A stretch of DNA of 64,000 nt from Paenibacillus sp. BK033 (GCF_004345425.1 NZ_SLVP01000001.1:1054001-1118000), one strand, 5' to 3'; positions 7,712-17,137 are shown, counted from the stretch's first letter. The notes: a model not told the origin generated them from the letters alone. Numbers and translations: made by a program.

Positions 7712-8959
7712 TTAGCTAGCCGGGTTTGCCGTCTTTTCCGGATGCAGGAGACGGATTGCGAAGAGCAAGGCGACAATGGCCAAAACGGCCAAAAGGATAA
7801 AGAGAGCGGTAACCGACCGGTCGGCAAGCCAACTGAACAGCGGAGGACCCGCGGCAACGCCCAAAAACCTTAAGCTATTATAGAATGAAGTTACGATTCC
7901 GCGGTGGGTGGTATCCACGGAGCCGGTAATCCAAGTGTTTAGACAAGGAAGAAGCAATCCGGTGCCAACGCTGCTTATCGTGATAAATCCAATAAATACG
8001 TAAATGAGCCAGTAACTGAACAAACAGCCGATCAAGGCGGCACTCATAAGCGAGAGTCCGATCAGAATGCATCGGCGCATTTTTTTTCCGTCCTTCTTGA
8101 TGGAATGTCCGGTCAAATAAGCCGTAATGACAAGACCAAGAAGCGGAATCGCTAAAATACAGCCTTTTAGAACTCCATCTATGGAGTAGGGGGGCTTCTC
8201 CAGCAGATCCGACAAATAAAACAAGACGCCGAATAGCAGGAATAGACCTAATGCTCCCGTGCAGTAAGCGGTAATTAGCCAGCGGCCTTTTTCGCGGAAT
8301 ATTTTTTTCATGTCGGCCAAATAGGGCTTGAGCTTCAAGGGCTCGGACTTGGATTCGGGCTCTTTGATAAAAAACCATACGGCGAGCAGCGACGCCGCGC
8401 AAAATACGGGAAAAGCAAAAAACGGCGCATACCAGACAATTAGCGCGAGCAGAGAGCCAAGAATGGGACTTACGACTTTGCCTGCGCCGTTGGAGGCTTC
8501 AACGATGCCCAGCGCCTCGCTCTCCTGGCCATCCTTATACATATCGCCAACCAATGCCATTGCAATGGGAGCGGTACCTGCCGCCGCAAGGCCTTGCAAG
8601 GCCCGCGAGCTGATCAAGAGCCAATAAGAGCCCCAAATCGCCGCAAAGCCCGCAACGATTCCTGCAGCCCCATATACCGCTAATGCCGGAATGATGATTG
8701 CTTTACGGCGGAAACGGTCCGACAAATAGCCAATCGCTGGTATGAAAACCGCGGCGCTAACCGAGAATAAAGTGATAACAAGGCTGGATTGAAGCTCGGA
8801 CAGCTTCATTTGTTTGGCAAGGTCAGGCAAAATCGGGACAAGCATGGAATTGCCGAGCACCAGAACGAGCGGAACGGAAGCAAAAGCGATATACTGCAGC
8901 CATTTGTTTTCGGCCATAAAAGAAGAGTCCTCCGATCTAGGTGACATTGTCTTTTTCAT
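7712..8959 (-). CDS. MFS drug/siderophore exporter, 12 TM
   Basis: A 415-residue major facilitator with 12 predicted helices. The motif A-like loop is YLSDRFRRKAII and a motif C-like stretch (GIVEASNGAGKVVSPILGSL) is in TM5, typical of proton-driven exporters. The N-terminal stretch (WLQYIAFASVPLVLVLGNSM) resembles the Bacillus YmfD/YitG group, in which YmfD exports bacillibactin; the substrate here cannot be told. A poly-G Shine-Dalgarno (GGGGGG) precedes the start by about 10 bases. Flanking genes do not suggest a pathway. Confidence 0.85.
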   Translation of the reverse strand: MKKTMSPRSEDSSFMAENKWLQYIAFASVPLVLVLGNSMLVPILPDLAKQMKLSELQSSLVITLFSVSAAVFIPAIGYLSDRFRRKAIIIPALAVYGAAGIVAGFAAIWGSYWLLISSRALQGLAAAGTAPIAMALVGDMYKDGQESEALGIVEASNGAGKVVSPILGSLLALIVWYAPFFAFPVFCAASLLAVWFFIKEPESKSEPLKLKPYLADMKKIFREKGRWLITAYCTGALGLFLLFGVLFYLSDLLEKPPYSIDGVLKGCILAIPLLGLVITAYLTGHSIKKDGKKMRRCILIGLSLMSAALIGCLFSYWLIYVFIGFITISSVGTGLLLPCLNTWITGSVDTTHRGIVTSFYNSLRFLGVAAGPPLFSWLADRSVTALFILLAVLAIVALLFAIRLLHPEKTANPAS

Positions 8960-9046
8960 GGCTAATGTGCCCCCCGGCTTGAGCTTCCATTCCTCGCCGT
9001 GTTACGATAGGCATAATATAGAAATGAACAAGAAAGAAGGGACACC

Positions 9047-9580
9047 ATGAAGCGCGCTACGATGCTGTTTATCGCCGCATTTGTATTGGCAGGTTTAGCG
9101 GTGTATCAATACGTATCCAAGGATGAATCAAGCGTTACGGCAGCGGCATCCGACTTTAAACCAAAGGCCGGTTCCGAAGCGTTAACCTTCCAGCTGCCTG
9201 GGCTTGACGAGAAGAACTATGCGGTCGGCGGCAAGCAGGACAAGCTGACCTTCGTGAATTTTTGGGCCTCGTGGTGCGGACCATGCGAGCTGGAAGCGCC
9301 GGATTTACAGAAGCTGTATGAGAAATACGGGGATAAAATCGCTTTTTACGGCGTAAATGCCACAAAGTTCGACAAGGAAAGAGCAGCGAGGCAGTTTGTG
9401 GACGATCACGAATTTACGTTCCCGATTCTAATGGACCGAAAAGGGGACGTTACCAATACGTATAAGGTGGATACATTCCCGACAACCTTCCTGATCGATT
9501 CATCGGGAGTCATACGCGAGAGAATCAACGGCGTTATCACGATTGACGAATGGGAACGGCTAATCGAGCAATACAGCTAA
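9047..9580 (+). CDS. TlpA/ResA-type membrane-anchored thiol-disulfide oxidoreductase
   Basis: A 177-residue protein with one N-terminal transmembrane anchor (residues 4-22) and an extracytoplasmic thioredoxin fold. The active site is WASWCGPC (C77, C80). ResA/TlpA proteins reduce disulfides outside the membrane, often for cytochrome c maturation or spore development, but no ccs genes are adjacent. RBS GAAGGGAC before ATG. It appears monocistronic, ended by a hairpin shared with cimA. Confidence 0.9.
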   Translation: MKRATMLFIAAFVLAGLAVYQYVSKDESSVTAAASDFKPKAGSEALTFQLPGLDEKNYAVGGKQDKLTFVNFWASWCGPCELEAPDLQKLYEKYGDKIAFYGVNATKFDKERAARQFVDDHEFTFPILMDRKGDVTNTYKVDTFPTTFLIDSSGVIRERINGVITIDEWERLIEQYS

Positions 9581-9587
9581 AATAAAA

Positions 9588-9620
9588 ACGCCCGGCAGAC
9601 CAGCTGCCGGGCGTTTCTTT
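9588..9620. terminator. Bidirectional terminator
   Basis: CGCCCGGCAG and CTGCCGGGCG form a perfect 10-bp stem, preceded by AAAAA and followed by TTTCTTTCTTT. It serves both the tlpA-like gene and the convergent cimA. Confidence 0.85.
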
Positions 9621-9625
9621 CTTTG

Positions 9626-11242
9626 TTAGTGGTTTATGACACCGATACGTTCGATATTGTCAAAGCTTGCCGTTGTTGATTTCTCCATGTTAAGCAAAGC
9701 ATAACGGATACTGTCGACAAGCGCTTCCCAGCTTGCTTCAATGACGTTGCTGGATACGCCTACCGTGCTCCACGTGTTGTCTACGTTAGAAGATTCGATC
9801 AGAACGCGTACCTTCGCTGCAGTTGCATCCTTTTCGTCAAACACGCGAACCTTGTAATCCGACAGATGAATCTCTTCGATCTTCGGATAAAATTGCACCA
9901 GCGCTTTGCGCAGGGCATTGTCGAGCGCGTTAACAGGACCGTTGCCTTCTGCCGCGGTGTAGACCTGCTGGCCGTCTACGTTCAGCTTGACGATCGCTTC
10001 GGAGTTCATCTGGCCTTTCGCGCCGCTCTCAACCAGAATCTTGAACGACTCAACCTTGAACACTTCAACCGGTTCGCCAAAGGCCTGGCGGAGAAGAAGC
10101 TCCAGGGATGCGTCCGCGGCCTCGTATTGATAGCCTTGGTGTTCAAGCTCCTTGATGTGATCCATAATCGCTTTGGTCTGCTCGTTATTGGCATTGATAT
10201 CCAGTCCAAGCGATTGCGCCTTCGAAATAATATTTGATTGACCGGCAAGCTCGGATACGAGAATGCGCTGCTTGTTCCCTACAAGCTCAGGCTGGATATG
10301 CTCGTAGGTTTTGGAGTCTTTCATAATCGCGGATACGTGAATGCCGCCTTTGTGGGCAAATGCGGCGTTGCCGACGTACGCTTGTCCGACCGGCATATTG
10401 ACGTTCGCGATCTCGCTCACGTAACGGGCGGTGCCCGTTAGTGTCCGAAGCTTCTCTTCGGGGAGAACATCGTAGCCCATCTTGAGCTGAAGATTCGGGA
10501 TAATCGAGCAGAGATTCGCGTTGCCGCAGCGCTCGCCGTAACCGTTAATCGTACCTTGCACCTGACGCGCGCCGGCCTGAATGGCCGCGAGAGAATTGGC
10601 CACGGCCAGCTCGCAGTCATTGTGGGTATGTATGCCGATAGGCGCCGTCAGCTCCTGACGGATGCGGCTAACAATTTCGTGGATTTCACCCGGCAAGGTG
10701 CCGCCGTTCGTATCGCAGAGCACCAGCCAGTCCGCACCGGCTTCCTGGGCCTTGCGCAATACCGCTACCGCGTATTCCGGATTGTTTTTGTAACCGTCGA
10801 AGAAATGCTCGGAATCGAACAATGCCTCCATGCCTCTGTGCTTCAAGAAAGCAATGGAATCGTAAACCATGGATAAATTCTCTTCCAGCGTTGTCTGCAA
10901 GGCGGTATGCACGTGGAAATCCCACGACTTGCCTACGAGCGTAGCCGCCGGTACGCCGGACTCCGCGATGCGCACGAGGGAAGAATCTTGATCAGCCTGA
11001 CTGAACTTACGGCGAGTGCTTCCGAATGCCGTAATTTTCGATTGAAGCTTCAAGCTCTTAACCCGTTGGAAAAACTCAATATCCTTGCCGTTGCTTCCAG
11101 GATTCCCGCCTTCAATATAATGAACGCCGAGAGCGTCAAGTTTTTGAGCAATTTTGAGCTTGTCGTCCGCTGACAGGCTGATTCCTTCGCCTTGCGTACC
11201 GTCGCGCAGCGTAGTATCAAATATTGTTATCGATGTTGTCAT
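9626..11242 (-). CDS. cimA: Citramalate synthase
   Basis: A 538-residue enzyme condensing pyruvate and acetyl-CoA to (R)-citramalate, a threonine-independent entry to isoleucine. It has an HMGL-like TIM barrel with FDTTLRDGTQGEG near the N-terminus and the metal-binding GIHTHNDCELAVANS, then a LeuA-type allosteric dimerisation domain from about residue 390. The start is ATG 11242, with GAAGGAGGC 10 bases upstream; a longer 551-residue reading lacks a ribosome binding site. It could be called an alpha-isopropylmalate synthase relative, but length and motifs favour the CimA group. Confidence 0.9.
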   Translation of the reverse strand: MTTSITIFDTTLRDGTQGEGISLSADDKLKIAQKLDALGVHYIEGGNPGSNGKDIEFFQRVKSLKLQSKITAFGSTRRKFSQADQDSSLVRIAESGVPAATLVGKSWDFHVHTALQTTLEENLSMVYDSIAFLKHRGMEALFDSEHFFDGYKNNPEYAVAVLRKAQEAGADWLVLCDTNGGTLPGEIHEIVSRIRQELTAPIGIHTHNDCELAVANSLAAIQAGARQVQGTINGYGERCGNANLCSIIPNLQLKMGYDVLPEEKLRTLTGTARYVSEIANVNMPVGQAYVGNAAFAHKGGIHVSAIMKDSKTYEHIQPELVGNKQRILVSELAGQSNIISKAQSLGLDINANNEQTKAIMDHIKELEHQGYQYEAADASLELLLRQAFGEPVEVFKVESFKILVESGAKGQMNSEAIVKLNVDGQQVYTAAEGNGPVNALDNALRKALVQFYPKIEEIHLSDYKVRVFDEKDATAAKVRVLIESSNVDNTWSTVGVSSNVIEASWEALVDSIRYALLNMEKSTTASFDNIERIGVINH

Positions 11243-11293
11243 AGCCGGGAACGCCTCCTTCTTCACTGATCGCCTACACAAATATAATTAACT

Positions 11294-11302
11294 ATTATAA
11301 CA
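11294..11302 (-). promoter_or_regulatory. Extended -10 promoter of cimA
   Basis: On the minus strand TGTTATAAT gives a perfect -10 with the TGn extension. No good -35 is seen at 16-18 bp. No T-box or leader peptide was found in the roughly 50-base leader. Confidence 0.5.
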
Positions 11303-11419
11303 CTTGTTGATTAGAATGTAGAGAGGAGCATGGAATTTTTTAAAATATTACGCACATCCATTTGGATTTGACGCATCTTCCCAAAGGGCGGTATTCTGGG
11401 AGGAGTAGGAAGGTGATTA

Positions 11420-12694
11420 TTGGCTATGGCTGACACACACAAGGACTATCCGGCCAAAGGGCGCGTCATTCTTCATTTGGATATGAATGCATTCTATTGC
11501 TCCGTGCATGAAGCGGAGGAACCAGAGAAATATAAGGGGAAGCCGACGGCCGTTGCCGGAAGCGTGGAGCTCCGCAAAGGGATTATCGTCACCTGCTCCT
11601 ATGCCGCGCGAAGCAAAGGAATCAAGACGGGCATGACCGTCAGGCAGGCGATGCGGCTTTGCCCCGATCTCATGATCATCCAGCCGGATTTTGAGCTGTA
11701 CCGCAAATATTCGCGCGGGTTTATGAGCATTGCCAGGGAATATACCCCGCTTGTGGAGCCGATCTCGATTGACGAATGCTATATGGATATTACCGGCTCG
11801 AAAATATTCGGTTCCCCGCTCGAGATCGCCGAAGCGCTGCAAAAGCGGATCGCGGAAGAGTGGACGCTGCCTTGTTCCATTGGCATCGCGCCTAATAAGC
11901 TGCTGGCCAAAATGGCTTCCGACATGAAGAAGCCTAACGGGTTGACGGTATTGCGGCTGCGGGACGTCCCGAATGTCTTGTGGGATAAACCCTGCGACGT
12001 GCTGCATGGCCTAGGGAAGAAAACGGCAGATAAGCTGGAGCGGCTGCGTATCCGCACGATCGGCCAGCTCGCCGCGGCGGACGAGGAGCTGCTGATTCGC
12101 CAGTTCGGCGTATACGGCTCGTGGATGAAGTCGGCCGCCCACGGCATTGATCCTTCCGAGGTGCGCGCGGACCGGGAGCAGAGCAAGTCGATCGGGCACA
12201 CCACCACGCTGCCTTACGATGTAACGGACAGGGAGGATGCCCACCGGATACTGCTGAATTTGGCCGACCAGACGGGTCGCAGGCTGCGTCGTCAAAAGCT
12301 GATGGCATCAACGGTCCAGATTACGATCCGCAAGCCGGATATGGCTACCATAACGCGTTCCAGCACGCTTCGCGCCCCGACCCATTCGACGGATGTTATT
12401 TATCATGAAGCCTGCCGGCTGTTTGATGAGCATTGGAAGGGAAATGAACCCGCCCGACTCTTGGGGGTTACCCTGCAAAATTTGACGGCGGAGGAAGAGA
12501 CTGCCGTTCAGCTCGATTTGTTTGATTACAAGGAGCAGCCGCGCAAGGAGGCCTTGACCAAAACCATGGATGTGCTGCGGGACAAATTTGGCGAGAACGC
12601 GGTGCTGACGGCGGGCATGCTGGGCGATGATCCGTCCGTGCTTATCCGCAATAAGCGATTGCGCGGCACTTCTCTCCAAAAGGATGAATTGTAA
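11420..12694 (+). CDS. dinB: DNA polymerase IV (Y-family translesion polymerase)
   Basis: A 424-residue Y-family polymerase. Catalytic residues are D21 (LHLDMNAFYCSV) and D118-E119 (EPISIDECYMDIT); palm, fingers and thumb are followed by the little-finger domain (about 240-350), and the tail contains QLDLFDY, a likely beta-clamp-binding motif. Start codon TTG 11420 has AGGAAGGTG at good spacing; ATG 11426 is the alternative. No LexA/DinR box is evident in the 130 bp upstream, so SOS control is not supported by what I can see. Confidence 0.93.
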   Translation: MAMADTHKDYPAKGRVILHLDMNAFYCSVHEAEEPEKYKGKPTAVAGSVELRKGIIVTCSYAARSKGIKTGMTVRQAMRLCPDLMIIQPDFELYRKYSRGFMSIAREYTPLVEPISIDECYMDITGSKIFGSPLEIAEALQKRIAEEWTLPCSIGIAPNKLLAKMASDMKKPNGLTVLRLRDVPNVLWDKPCDVLHGLGKKTADKLERLRIRTIGQLAAADEELLIRQFGVYGSWMKSAAHGIDPSEVRADREQSKSIGHTTTLPYDVTDREDAHRILLNLADQTGRRLRRQKLMASTVQITIRKPDMATITRSSTLRAPTHSTDVIYHEACRLFDEHWKGNEPARLLGVTLQNLTAEEETAVQLDLFDYKEQPRKEALTKTMDVLRDKFGENAVLTAGMLGDDPSVLIRNKRLRGTSLQKDEL

Positions 12695-12782
12695 CAATTG
12701 CTTAGGCATAGCTTGTTGCCAAGGTGGTCGGTTTGTTATATATTGATGAGTGAAGGTTCACACTAATTATAGCGAGCGGTAG

Positions 12783-13079
<297 letters not shown>

Positions 13080-13091
13080 GCTGTCATAATA

Positions 13092-13137
13092 AAACTCCAT
13101 GCTACTTCAGCCTTCGCTGAGAGCATGGAGTTTTTTT
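13092..13137. terminator. Terminator after fer
   Basis: AAACTCCATGCT pairs perfectly with AGCATGGAGTTT around a CAGCCTTCGCTGAG tip, followed by a T run. It can also end the small minus-strand gene. Confidence 0.85.
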
Positions 13138-13154
13138 GCGCGTTTTGCATATCG

Positions 13155-13295
13155 CTATTGATTGAGGACGAGGAGGACCGCAACGGCGGCGATAATGACA
13201 ACCACGACCGAACCAATCCAGGCGAGCGCCTTGACGTTTACCTCTTCTTTCGGCTTCTGTTTCATAGCGGGAGCTTTCCGTTTGGCTGTGCTCAT
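13155..13295 (-). CDS. Small single-pass membrane protein (46 aa)
   Basis: A short minus-strand frame from ATG 13295 to TAG 13155 encodes 46 residues: a basic, proline-containing cytoplasmic N-terminus (MSTAKRKAPAMKQKPKEE) and one hydrophobic helix (about residues 23-44, Val/Ile/Ala rich) ending NQ. AAGGAAAGG precedes the ATG by about 10 bases. The strong RBS, coherent TM helix and position between fer and pyrD make it a likely real gene, but I do not recognise the family. Confidence 0.65.
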   Translation of the reverse strand: MSTAKRKAPAMKQKPKEEVNVKALAWIGSVVVVIIAAVAVLLVLNQ

Positions 13296-13468
13296 CGTCA
13301 ATCAACCTTTCCTTGGGAAAAATGAAAACCATATACCCATATTGTAAACGGTTTCTTGTTCTGCCGCAATATCCGGAAGGACTTGCCGGAGAGCGCCGCC
13401 CTTTTCTTTTTCTTACAAAAAAGATAAACTGTCAGGTAGGACAGAAACTTGAAACGGAGTGTGTAATC

Positions 13469-14566
13469 TTGCTTTATTCTTCTATTCTTAAACCGGTATT
13501 TTTTCAAATGGATCCCGAAAAGGCTCATCACCTCGTCATTGACGGCCTGCATACAGCCGGACGCGTTCCGGGCATGAACAACATGCTGCATGCCATGTAC
13601 GGCGTGGCCGAATCGCCGGAGCTTGCGGTCGATCTGTTTGGCATTCATTTCCCGCATCCGGTTGGACTTGCCGCCGGGCTGGACAAAAACGGCGTAGCCG
13701 CGGACGGCTTCTCCAGCATCGGCTTCGGATTCGCCGAAGTAGGAACGGTAACGCCAAAAGGACAGCCGGGCAACGAACTGCCGCGGCTTTTCCGTCTGCC
13801 TTCCGACGAAGCGCTTATTAACCGGATGGGCTTTAATAATGAAGGCGCGGAAGCGATGGCCCGCCAGCTGTCGCAGCGCAAAATTAACCGGATCCCGATT
13901 GCCGTAAACGTCGGTAAAAATAAAGCAACGCCAAATGAACGGGCTCACGAAGATTACCGTTCCTGCATACAAGTGTTATATCCGTATGGCGACTTCTTTG
14001 TCGTCAACATCAGTTCCCCGAACACGCCGGATTTGCGCGCGCTGCAGCATGGCGACGAGCTGCGCACGCTTCTTGGCGAAGTATTGGAGGAAATCGGGCT
14101 TCAGGCGTCGAAATTAGGTAGTAAAGCAAAGCCGGTTCTGGTGAAGATTGCTCCTGATATGACGGACGAGCAGCTTGAGCTTACCGTCTCGACGATTAAA
14201 GACAGCGGTGTAGCGGGCATTATTGCGTCGAATACGACGATTTCACGGGATGGGCTTAGGCATCCTAATGCCAAGGAAACGGGCGGACTTAGCGGAGCGC
14301 CGCTTCGCGAGCGCTCGACCGAGGTTGTTAGGGCGGTATACCGGCTGACGGAAGGCAAGCTTCCGATTATCGGATCGGGCGGAATTTTTACGGCGAATGA
14401 CGCATACGATAAAATCCGCGCCGGGGCCTCGCTCGTTGAAATTTATACCGCTTTGATCTATAAAGGTCCAGGAGTACTCCGCGAACTGACGAACGGCTTA
14501 AAAGAACGATTGCGTAAAGACGGCTACCGTAACATATCGGAGGCAGTGGGCGCAGATCATCGATAG
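13469..14566 (+). CDS. pyrD: Dihydroorotate dehydrogenase (quinone), class 2
   Basis: A 365-residue membrane-associated flavoenzyme oxidising dihydroorotate to orotate with quinone as acceptor. Its N-terminal segment (LLYSSILKPVFFQMDPEKAH) is the class 2 quinone-tunnel helix pair. Family signatures are GLAAGLDKNGVAADGF, RMGFNNEGA and FVVNISSPNTPDLRALQ, whose serine is the class 2 catalytic base. Start is TTG 13469 with ACGGAGTG upstream; the longer frame has no RBS. Bacillus uses the class 1B PyrD/PyrK pair, so the class 2 enzyme is notable. The alarmone synthetase follows 17 bp downstream. Confidence 0.93.
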   Translation: MLYSSILKPVFFQMDPEKAHHLVIDGLHTAGRVPGMNNMLHAMYGVAESPELAVDLFGIHFPHPVGLAAGLDKNGVAADGFSSIGFGFAEVGTVTPKGQPGNELPRLFRLPSDEALINRMGFNNEGAEAMARQLSQRKINRIPIAVNVGKNKATPNERAHEDYRSCIQVLYPYGDFFVVNISSPNTPDLRALQHGDELRTLLGEVLEEIGLQASKLGSKAKPVLVKIAPDMTDEQLELTVSTIKDSGVAGIIASNTTISRDGLRHPNAKETGGLSGAPLRERSTEVVRAVYRLTEGKLPIIGSGGIFTANDAYDKIRAGASLVEIYTALIYKGPGVLRELTNGLKERLRKDGYRNISEAVGADHR

Positions 14567-14583
14567 GAACAGGAGGCGGCCGG

Positions 14584-15390
14584 ATGGATGGAAGAGATTG
14601 GAATCTTTTTTTACAGCCTTATGAGCAAGCAGTTGAAGAATTGAAAGTGAAGTTAAAGACGATGCGGGTCGAGCTTAAGATGCGTGAGGCGTATGCTCCG
14701 ATCGAGTTCGTTACCGGTCGTGTCAAGAAAGTCTCCAGCATACTGGAAAAAGCAAGACGGCTTAGCGTGCCCGCCGATCAGCTGGAAAAAGGCATCGAGG
14801 ATATCGCGGGTATCCGGATCATGTGCCAGTTCGTAGACGACATTCACCGCGTCGCCGGGTTTATCCGCATCCGGAAGGATCTGAAGCTTGTCTACGAGAA
14901 GGACTACATTACCAATTACAAGGACAGCGGCTACCGAAGCTACCATATGATTGTGGAATATCCGGTACAAACAGCGCTTGGCCAAAAATTCGTGCTCGCC
15001 GAGATTCAGATTCGCACGCTTGCGATGAATTTCTGGGCTACGATTGAGCATTCGCTGAACTATAAATATAAGGAAAGCTTGCCGGATGACGTTCGCGAGC
15101 GGCTGAAGAAAGCGGCCGAAGCGGCATTTCTGCTCGATACGGAAATGTCCAGCATCCGCCACGAAATTCTGGATGCGCAGCGCGACTTCGAGGAACGCTC
15201 CAACGTTGTCTCCACCGTGCTCAGCTCGATTCAGGATTTGTATTTCTACCACCGCGTGAGAGAAGCGGCACAATTTCAAATGAAATTCAACGAGCTGTTT
15301 GAGCAGGAGGATCTGTATGGTCTCAAGCAGCTGTCGGTTGACATCGAATCGGCGATCCTTCGTGCGAAGAAGAGCAACCATACGAACTGA
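14584..15390 (+). CDS. Small alarmone synthetase (GTP pyrophosphokinase, RelQ/YjbM-like)
   Basis: A 268-residue single-domain RelA/SpoT synthetase making (p)ppGpp-type alarmones from ATP and GDP/GTP. Motifs are IEDIAGIRIMCQFVDDI, YKDSGYRSYHMIV and LAEIQIRTLAMNFWATIEHS. There is no hydrolase domain. It is about 55 residues longer than Bacillus SasB (YjbM), with the extra length in a helical C-terminal tail (about 205-268). Possibly cotranscribed with pyrD, linking nucleotide synthesis and alarmone output. Confidence 0.9.
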   Translation: MDGRDWNLFLQPYEQAVEELKVKLKTMRVELKMREAYAPIEFVTGRVKKVSSILEKARRLSVPADQLEKGIEDIAGIRIMCQFVDDIHRVAGFIRIRKDLKLVYEKDYITNYKDSGYRSYHMIVEYPVQTALGQKFVLAEIQIRTLAMNFWATIEHSLNYKYKESLPDDVRERLKKAAEAAFLLDTEMSSIRHEILDAQRDFEERSNVVSTVLSSIQDLYFYHRVREAAQFQMKFNELFEQEDLYGLKQLSVDIESAILRAKKSNHTN

Positions 15391-15405
15391 GGATCGGATT
15401 CATAG

Positions 15406-15446
15406 AAATCCCGCAACTGCCTAAACGCAGTCTGCGGGATTTTTTT
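15406..15446 (+). terminator. Terminator after the alarmone synthetase
   Basis: AAATCCCGCA-ACTGC pairs with GCAGT-CTGCGGGATTT around CTAAAC and is followed by a run of seven T. Confidence 0.85.
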
Positions 15447-15565
15447 CTGCGCGGATGGGGTTGTCAACACGCACCCGGCATGCGAATATGGAAATGGAAA
15501 AGATGGAGGACAAGAAAAAAGAATGAGGCCCCGGGTCATGGGGCTAAAAGAAAGGGAAATGATCT

Positions 15566-16525
15566 ATGCCGCTTATTGATATGCCGCTTGAACAGCTGTA
15601 CAGCTATAAAGGACGCAATCCTCGTCCGGAAGACTTCGACGCTTATTGGGAGCGCGCGCTCGAAGAAATGCGCGCGGTCGATCCCCAAATCGAGCTTGTG
15701 CCAAGCAGCTTTCAAGTACCGTTCGCGGACTGCTTCGACCTTTATTTCACCGGCGTGCGCGGAGCTAGAATCCATGCCAAATACGTCCGTCCGAAAAATG
15801 TCCCGGAGCCGCATCCCGCCATCATTCAATTTCATGGATATACCGGGAATGCGGGGGACTGGTCCGATAAGCTAACTTATGCGGCGCTGGGCTATTCCGT
15901 TTTCTCAATGGATTGCCGCGGACAAGGCGGGCTGTCGGAGGATACGGGCGGAGTGAAGGGCACTACCCATAACGGACATATAATCCGGGGTCTGAACGAC
16001 CACCCTGACAATCTGCTTATGCGCCATATTTTCCTTGATACCGCGCAGCTTGCGGGGATTGCGATGGATCGACCGGAGGTTGACCCCGACCGGGTCGGGG
16101 CGATAGGCGGATCGCAAGGCGGCGCGTTAACGATTGCCTGCGCATCGCTGGAACCGCGTGTTTCGAGGCTTGCGCCCGTGTATCCGTTCCTGTGCGATTA
16201 CAAACGGGTGTGGGAGATGGATCTGGCGAAGGACGCGTATGCGGAGCTGAGAACCTTCTTCCGGCATTTTGACCCTCGGCATGAGCGGGAAGAGCAGATT
16301 TTCGAGAAGCTTGGTTACATCGACCTGCAGCATTTAGCCAGCCGGATCAAAGGGGAAGTGCTCATGACCGTAGGACTTGCGGATACGGTTTGCCCGCCTT
16401 CCACCCAGTTTGCGGCTTACAACAACATTCATGCGCCGAAATCGGCCGATATTTATCCCGACTACGGCCACGAGCATATTCCGGAAGTGTCGGACCGGAC
16501 GATTCAGTTCATGCTTGGCCTATAG
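15566..16525 (+). CDS. Acetyl xylan esterase / cephalosporin C deacetylase (CE7 family)
   Basis: A 319-residue cytosolic alpha/beta hydrolase of the AXE1/CE7 family, which removes acetyl groups from xylo-oligosaccharides and cephalosporins. The triad is S183 (GGSQGG), D273 (VGLADTVCPPS) and H302 (YGHEHIPE); the typical RGQG (117-120) is also present. No signal peptide, consistent with action on imported acetylated sugars. No xylanase or sugar transporter is adjacent. RBS AAAGGGAAATG. Length matches the family (about 318-325). Confidence 0.92.
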   Translation: MPLIDMPLEQLYSYKGRNPRPEDFDAYWERALEEMRAVDPQIELVPSSFQVPFADCFDLYFTGVRGARIHAKYVRPKNVPEPHPAIIQFHGYTGNAGDWSDKLTYAALGYSVFSMDCRGQGGLSEDTGGVKGTTHNGHIIRGLNDHPDNLLMRHIFLDTAQLAGIAMDRPEVDPDRVGAIGGSQGGALTIACASLEPRVSRLAPVYPFLCDYKRVWEMDLAKDAYAELRTFFRHFDPRHEREEQIFEKLGYIDLQHLASRIKGEVLMTVGLADTVCPPSTQFAAYNNIHAPKSADIYPDYGHEHIPEVSDRTIQFMLGL

Positions 16526-16534
16526 AGTCAAACC

Positions 16535-16570
16535 AAAGAGGAGGTTGTCCGATATGGACAACCTCCTCTT
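16535..16570. terminator. Hairpin between convergent esterase and MarR genes
   Basis: AAGAGGAGGTTGTCC and GGACAACCTCCTCTT form a perfect 15-bp stem with a GATAT loop. The T-rich tract is on the minus-strand exit side (TTTGGTTTG), so it best serves the MarR gene, although it also follows the esterase stop. Confidence 0.75.
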
Positions 16571-16573
16571 GTA

Positions 16574-17044
16574 TTATGATCGTGCCCGGATTCGGTGTTC
16601 GGCGGTCTCGTTGAATTTGAGCAGCAGATCGCCGAAGGCGCGAACTTCTTCCTCGCTCCAATCGGTAAGAAGATCCTTGAAAAAGGCTTCTCTCGACTCG
16701 CGAACCTCCGCGAGCAGGGGAGGTGCGTCCTCCGTCAGCTGCAGCAGGCTGATCCTCGCGTCAAAAGGATCGGTTAACCTCGAGATCAGCCTTTTGGATT
16801 CCAAGGCCGCAATCTGCCGGCTTACCGTAGAGATATCCAGCTGAAAGGTGGTAGAGAGCGTCTTGATTCCGGTTGGTCCCGCTTTTTCCAGGTGCTGAAG
16901 AATCAGGTACGAGGAGCGGTCCATTTCCTTGCCCATAATGTTGGAGAGCCTTGCTGCCTCGGCCCGGCGGATGAAGATCGAGATTTGGCTTTCAATCATG
17001 CTGAATGGCGACTTTTCGTTCCTGTCCATATCGCTATTTCCCAT
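16574..17044 (-). CDS. MarR-family regulator next to YhgE
   Basis: A 156-residue winged-helix repressor. The DNA-binding region is TGIKTLSTTFQLDISTVSRQ followed by IAALESKRLISR and the beta-wing (LTDPFDARISLLQLTE). Alternative start ATG 17030. It diverges from the YhgE-type gene; three near-identical palindromes in the gap (17084-17192) fit autorepression and repression of the pump-like neighbour. The inducer is unknown. Confidence 0.88.
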   Translation of the reverse strand: MGNSDMDRNEKSPFSMIESQISIFIRRAEAARLSNIMGKEMDRSSYLILQHLEKAGPTGIKTLSTTFQLDISTVSRQIAALESKRLISRLTDPFDARISLLQLTEDAPPLLAEVRESREAFFKDLLTDWSEEEVRAFGDLLLKFNETAEHRIRARS

Positions 17045-17083
17045 TCCTGTCTTAGTTTCTTAATGTTAGCTTACCTTTGGCGA

Positions 17084-17096
17084 TTGCATAATGCAA
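17084..17096. promoter_or_regulatory. MarR operator 1 (MarR promoter side)
   Basis: TTGCATAATGCAA, a palindrome with 6-bp arms around one base. On the minus strand its TTGCAT is itself a -35 element followed after 17 bp by TAAGCT, so binding would block the marR promoter. Confidence 0.65.
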
Positions 17097-17137
17097 GCAA
17101 CCTCATGGTAAGTAATGTATGCCGACGAATTAAGTAT

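Noticed and set aside
11283..11419. LexA/DinR box upstream of dinB
   Set aside because: No CGAAC-N4-GTTCG-like sequence found; the gap has only AT-rich DNA and the cimA promoter.
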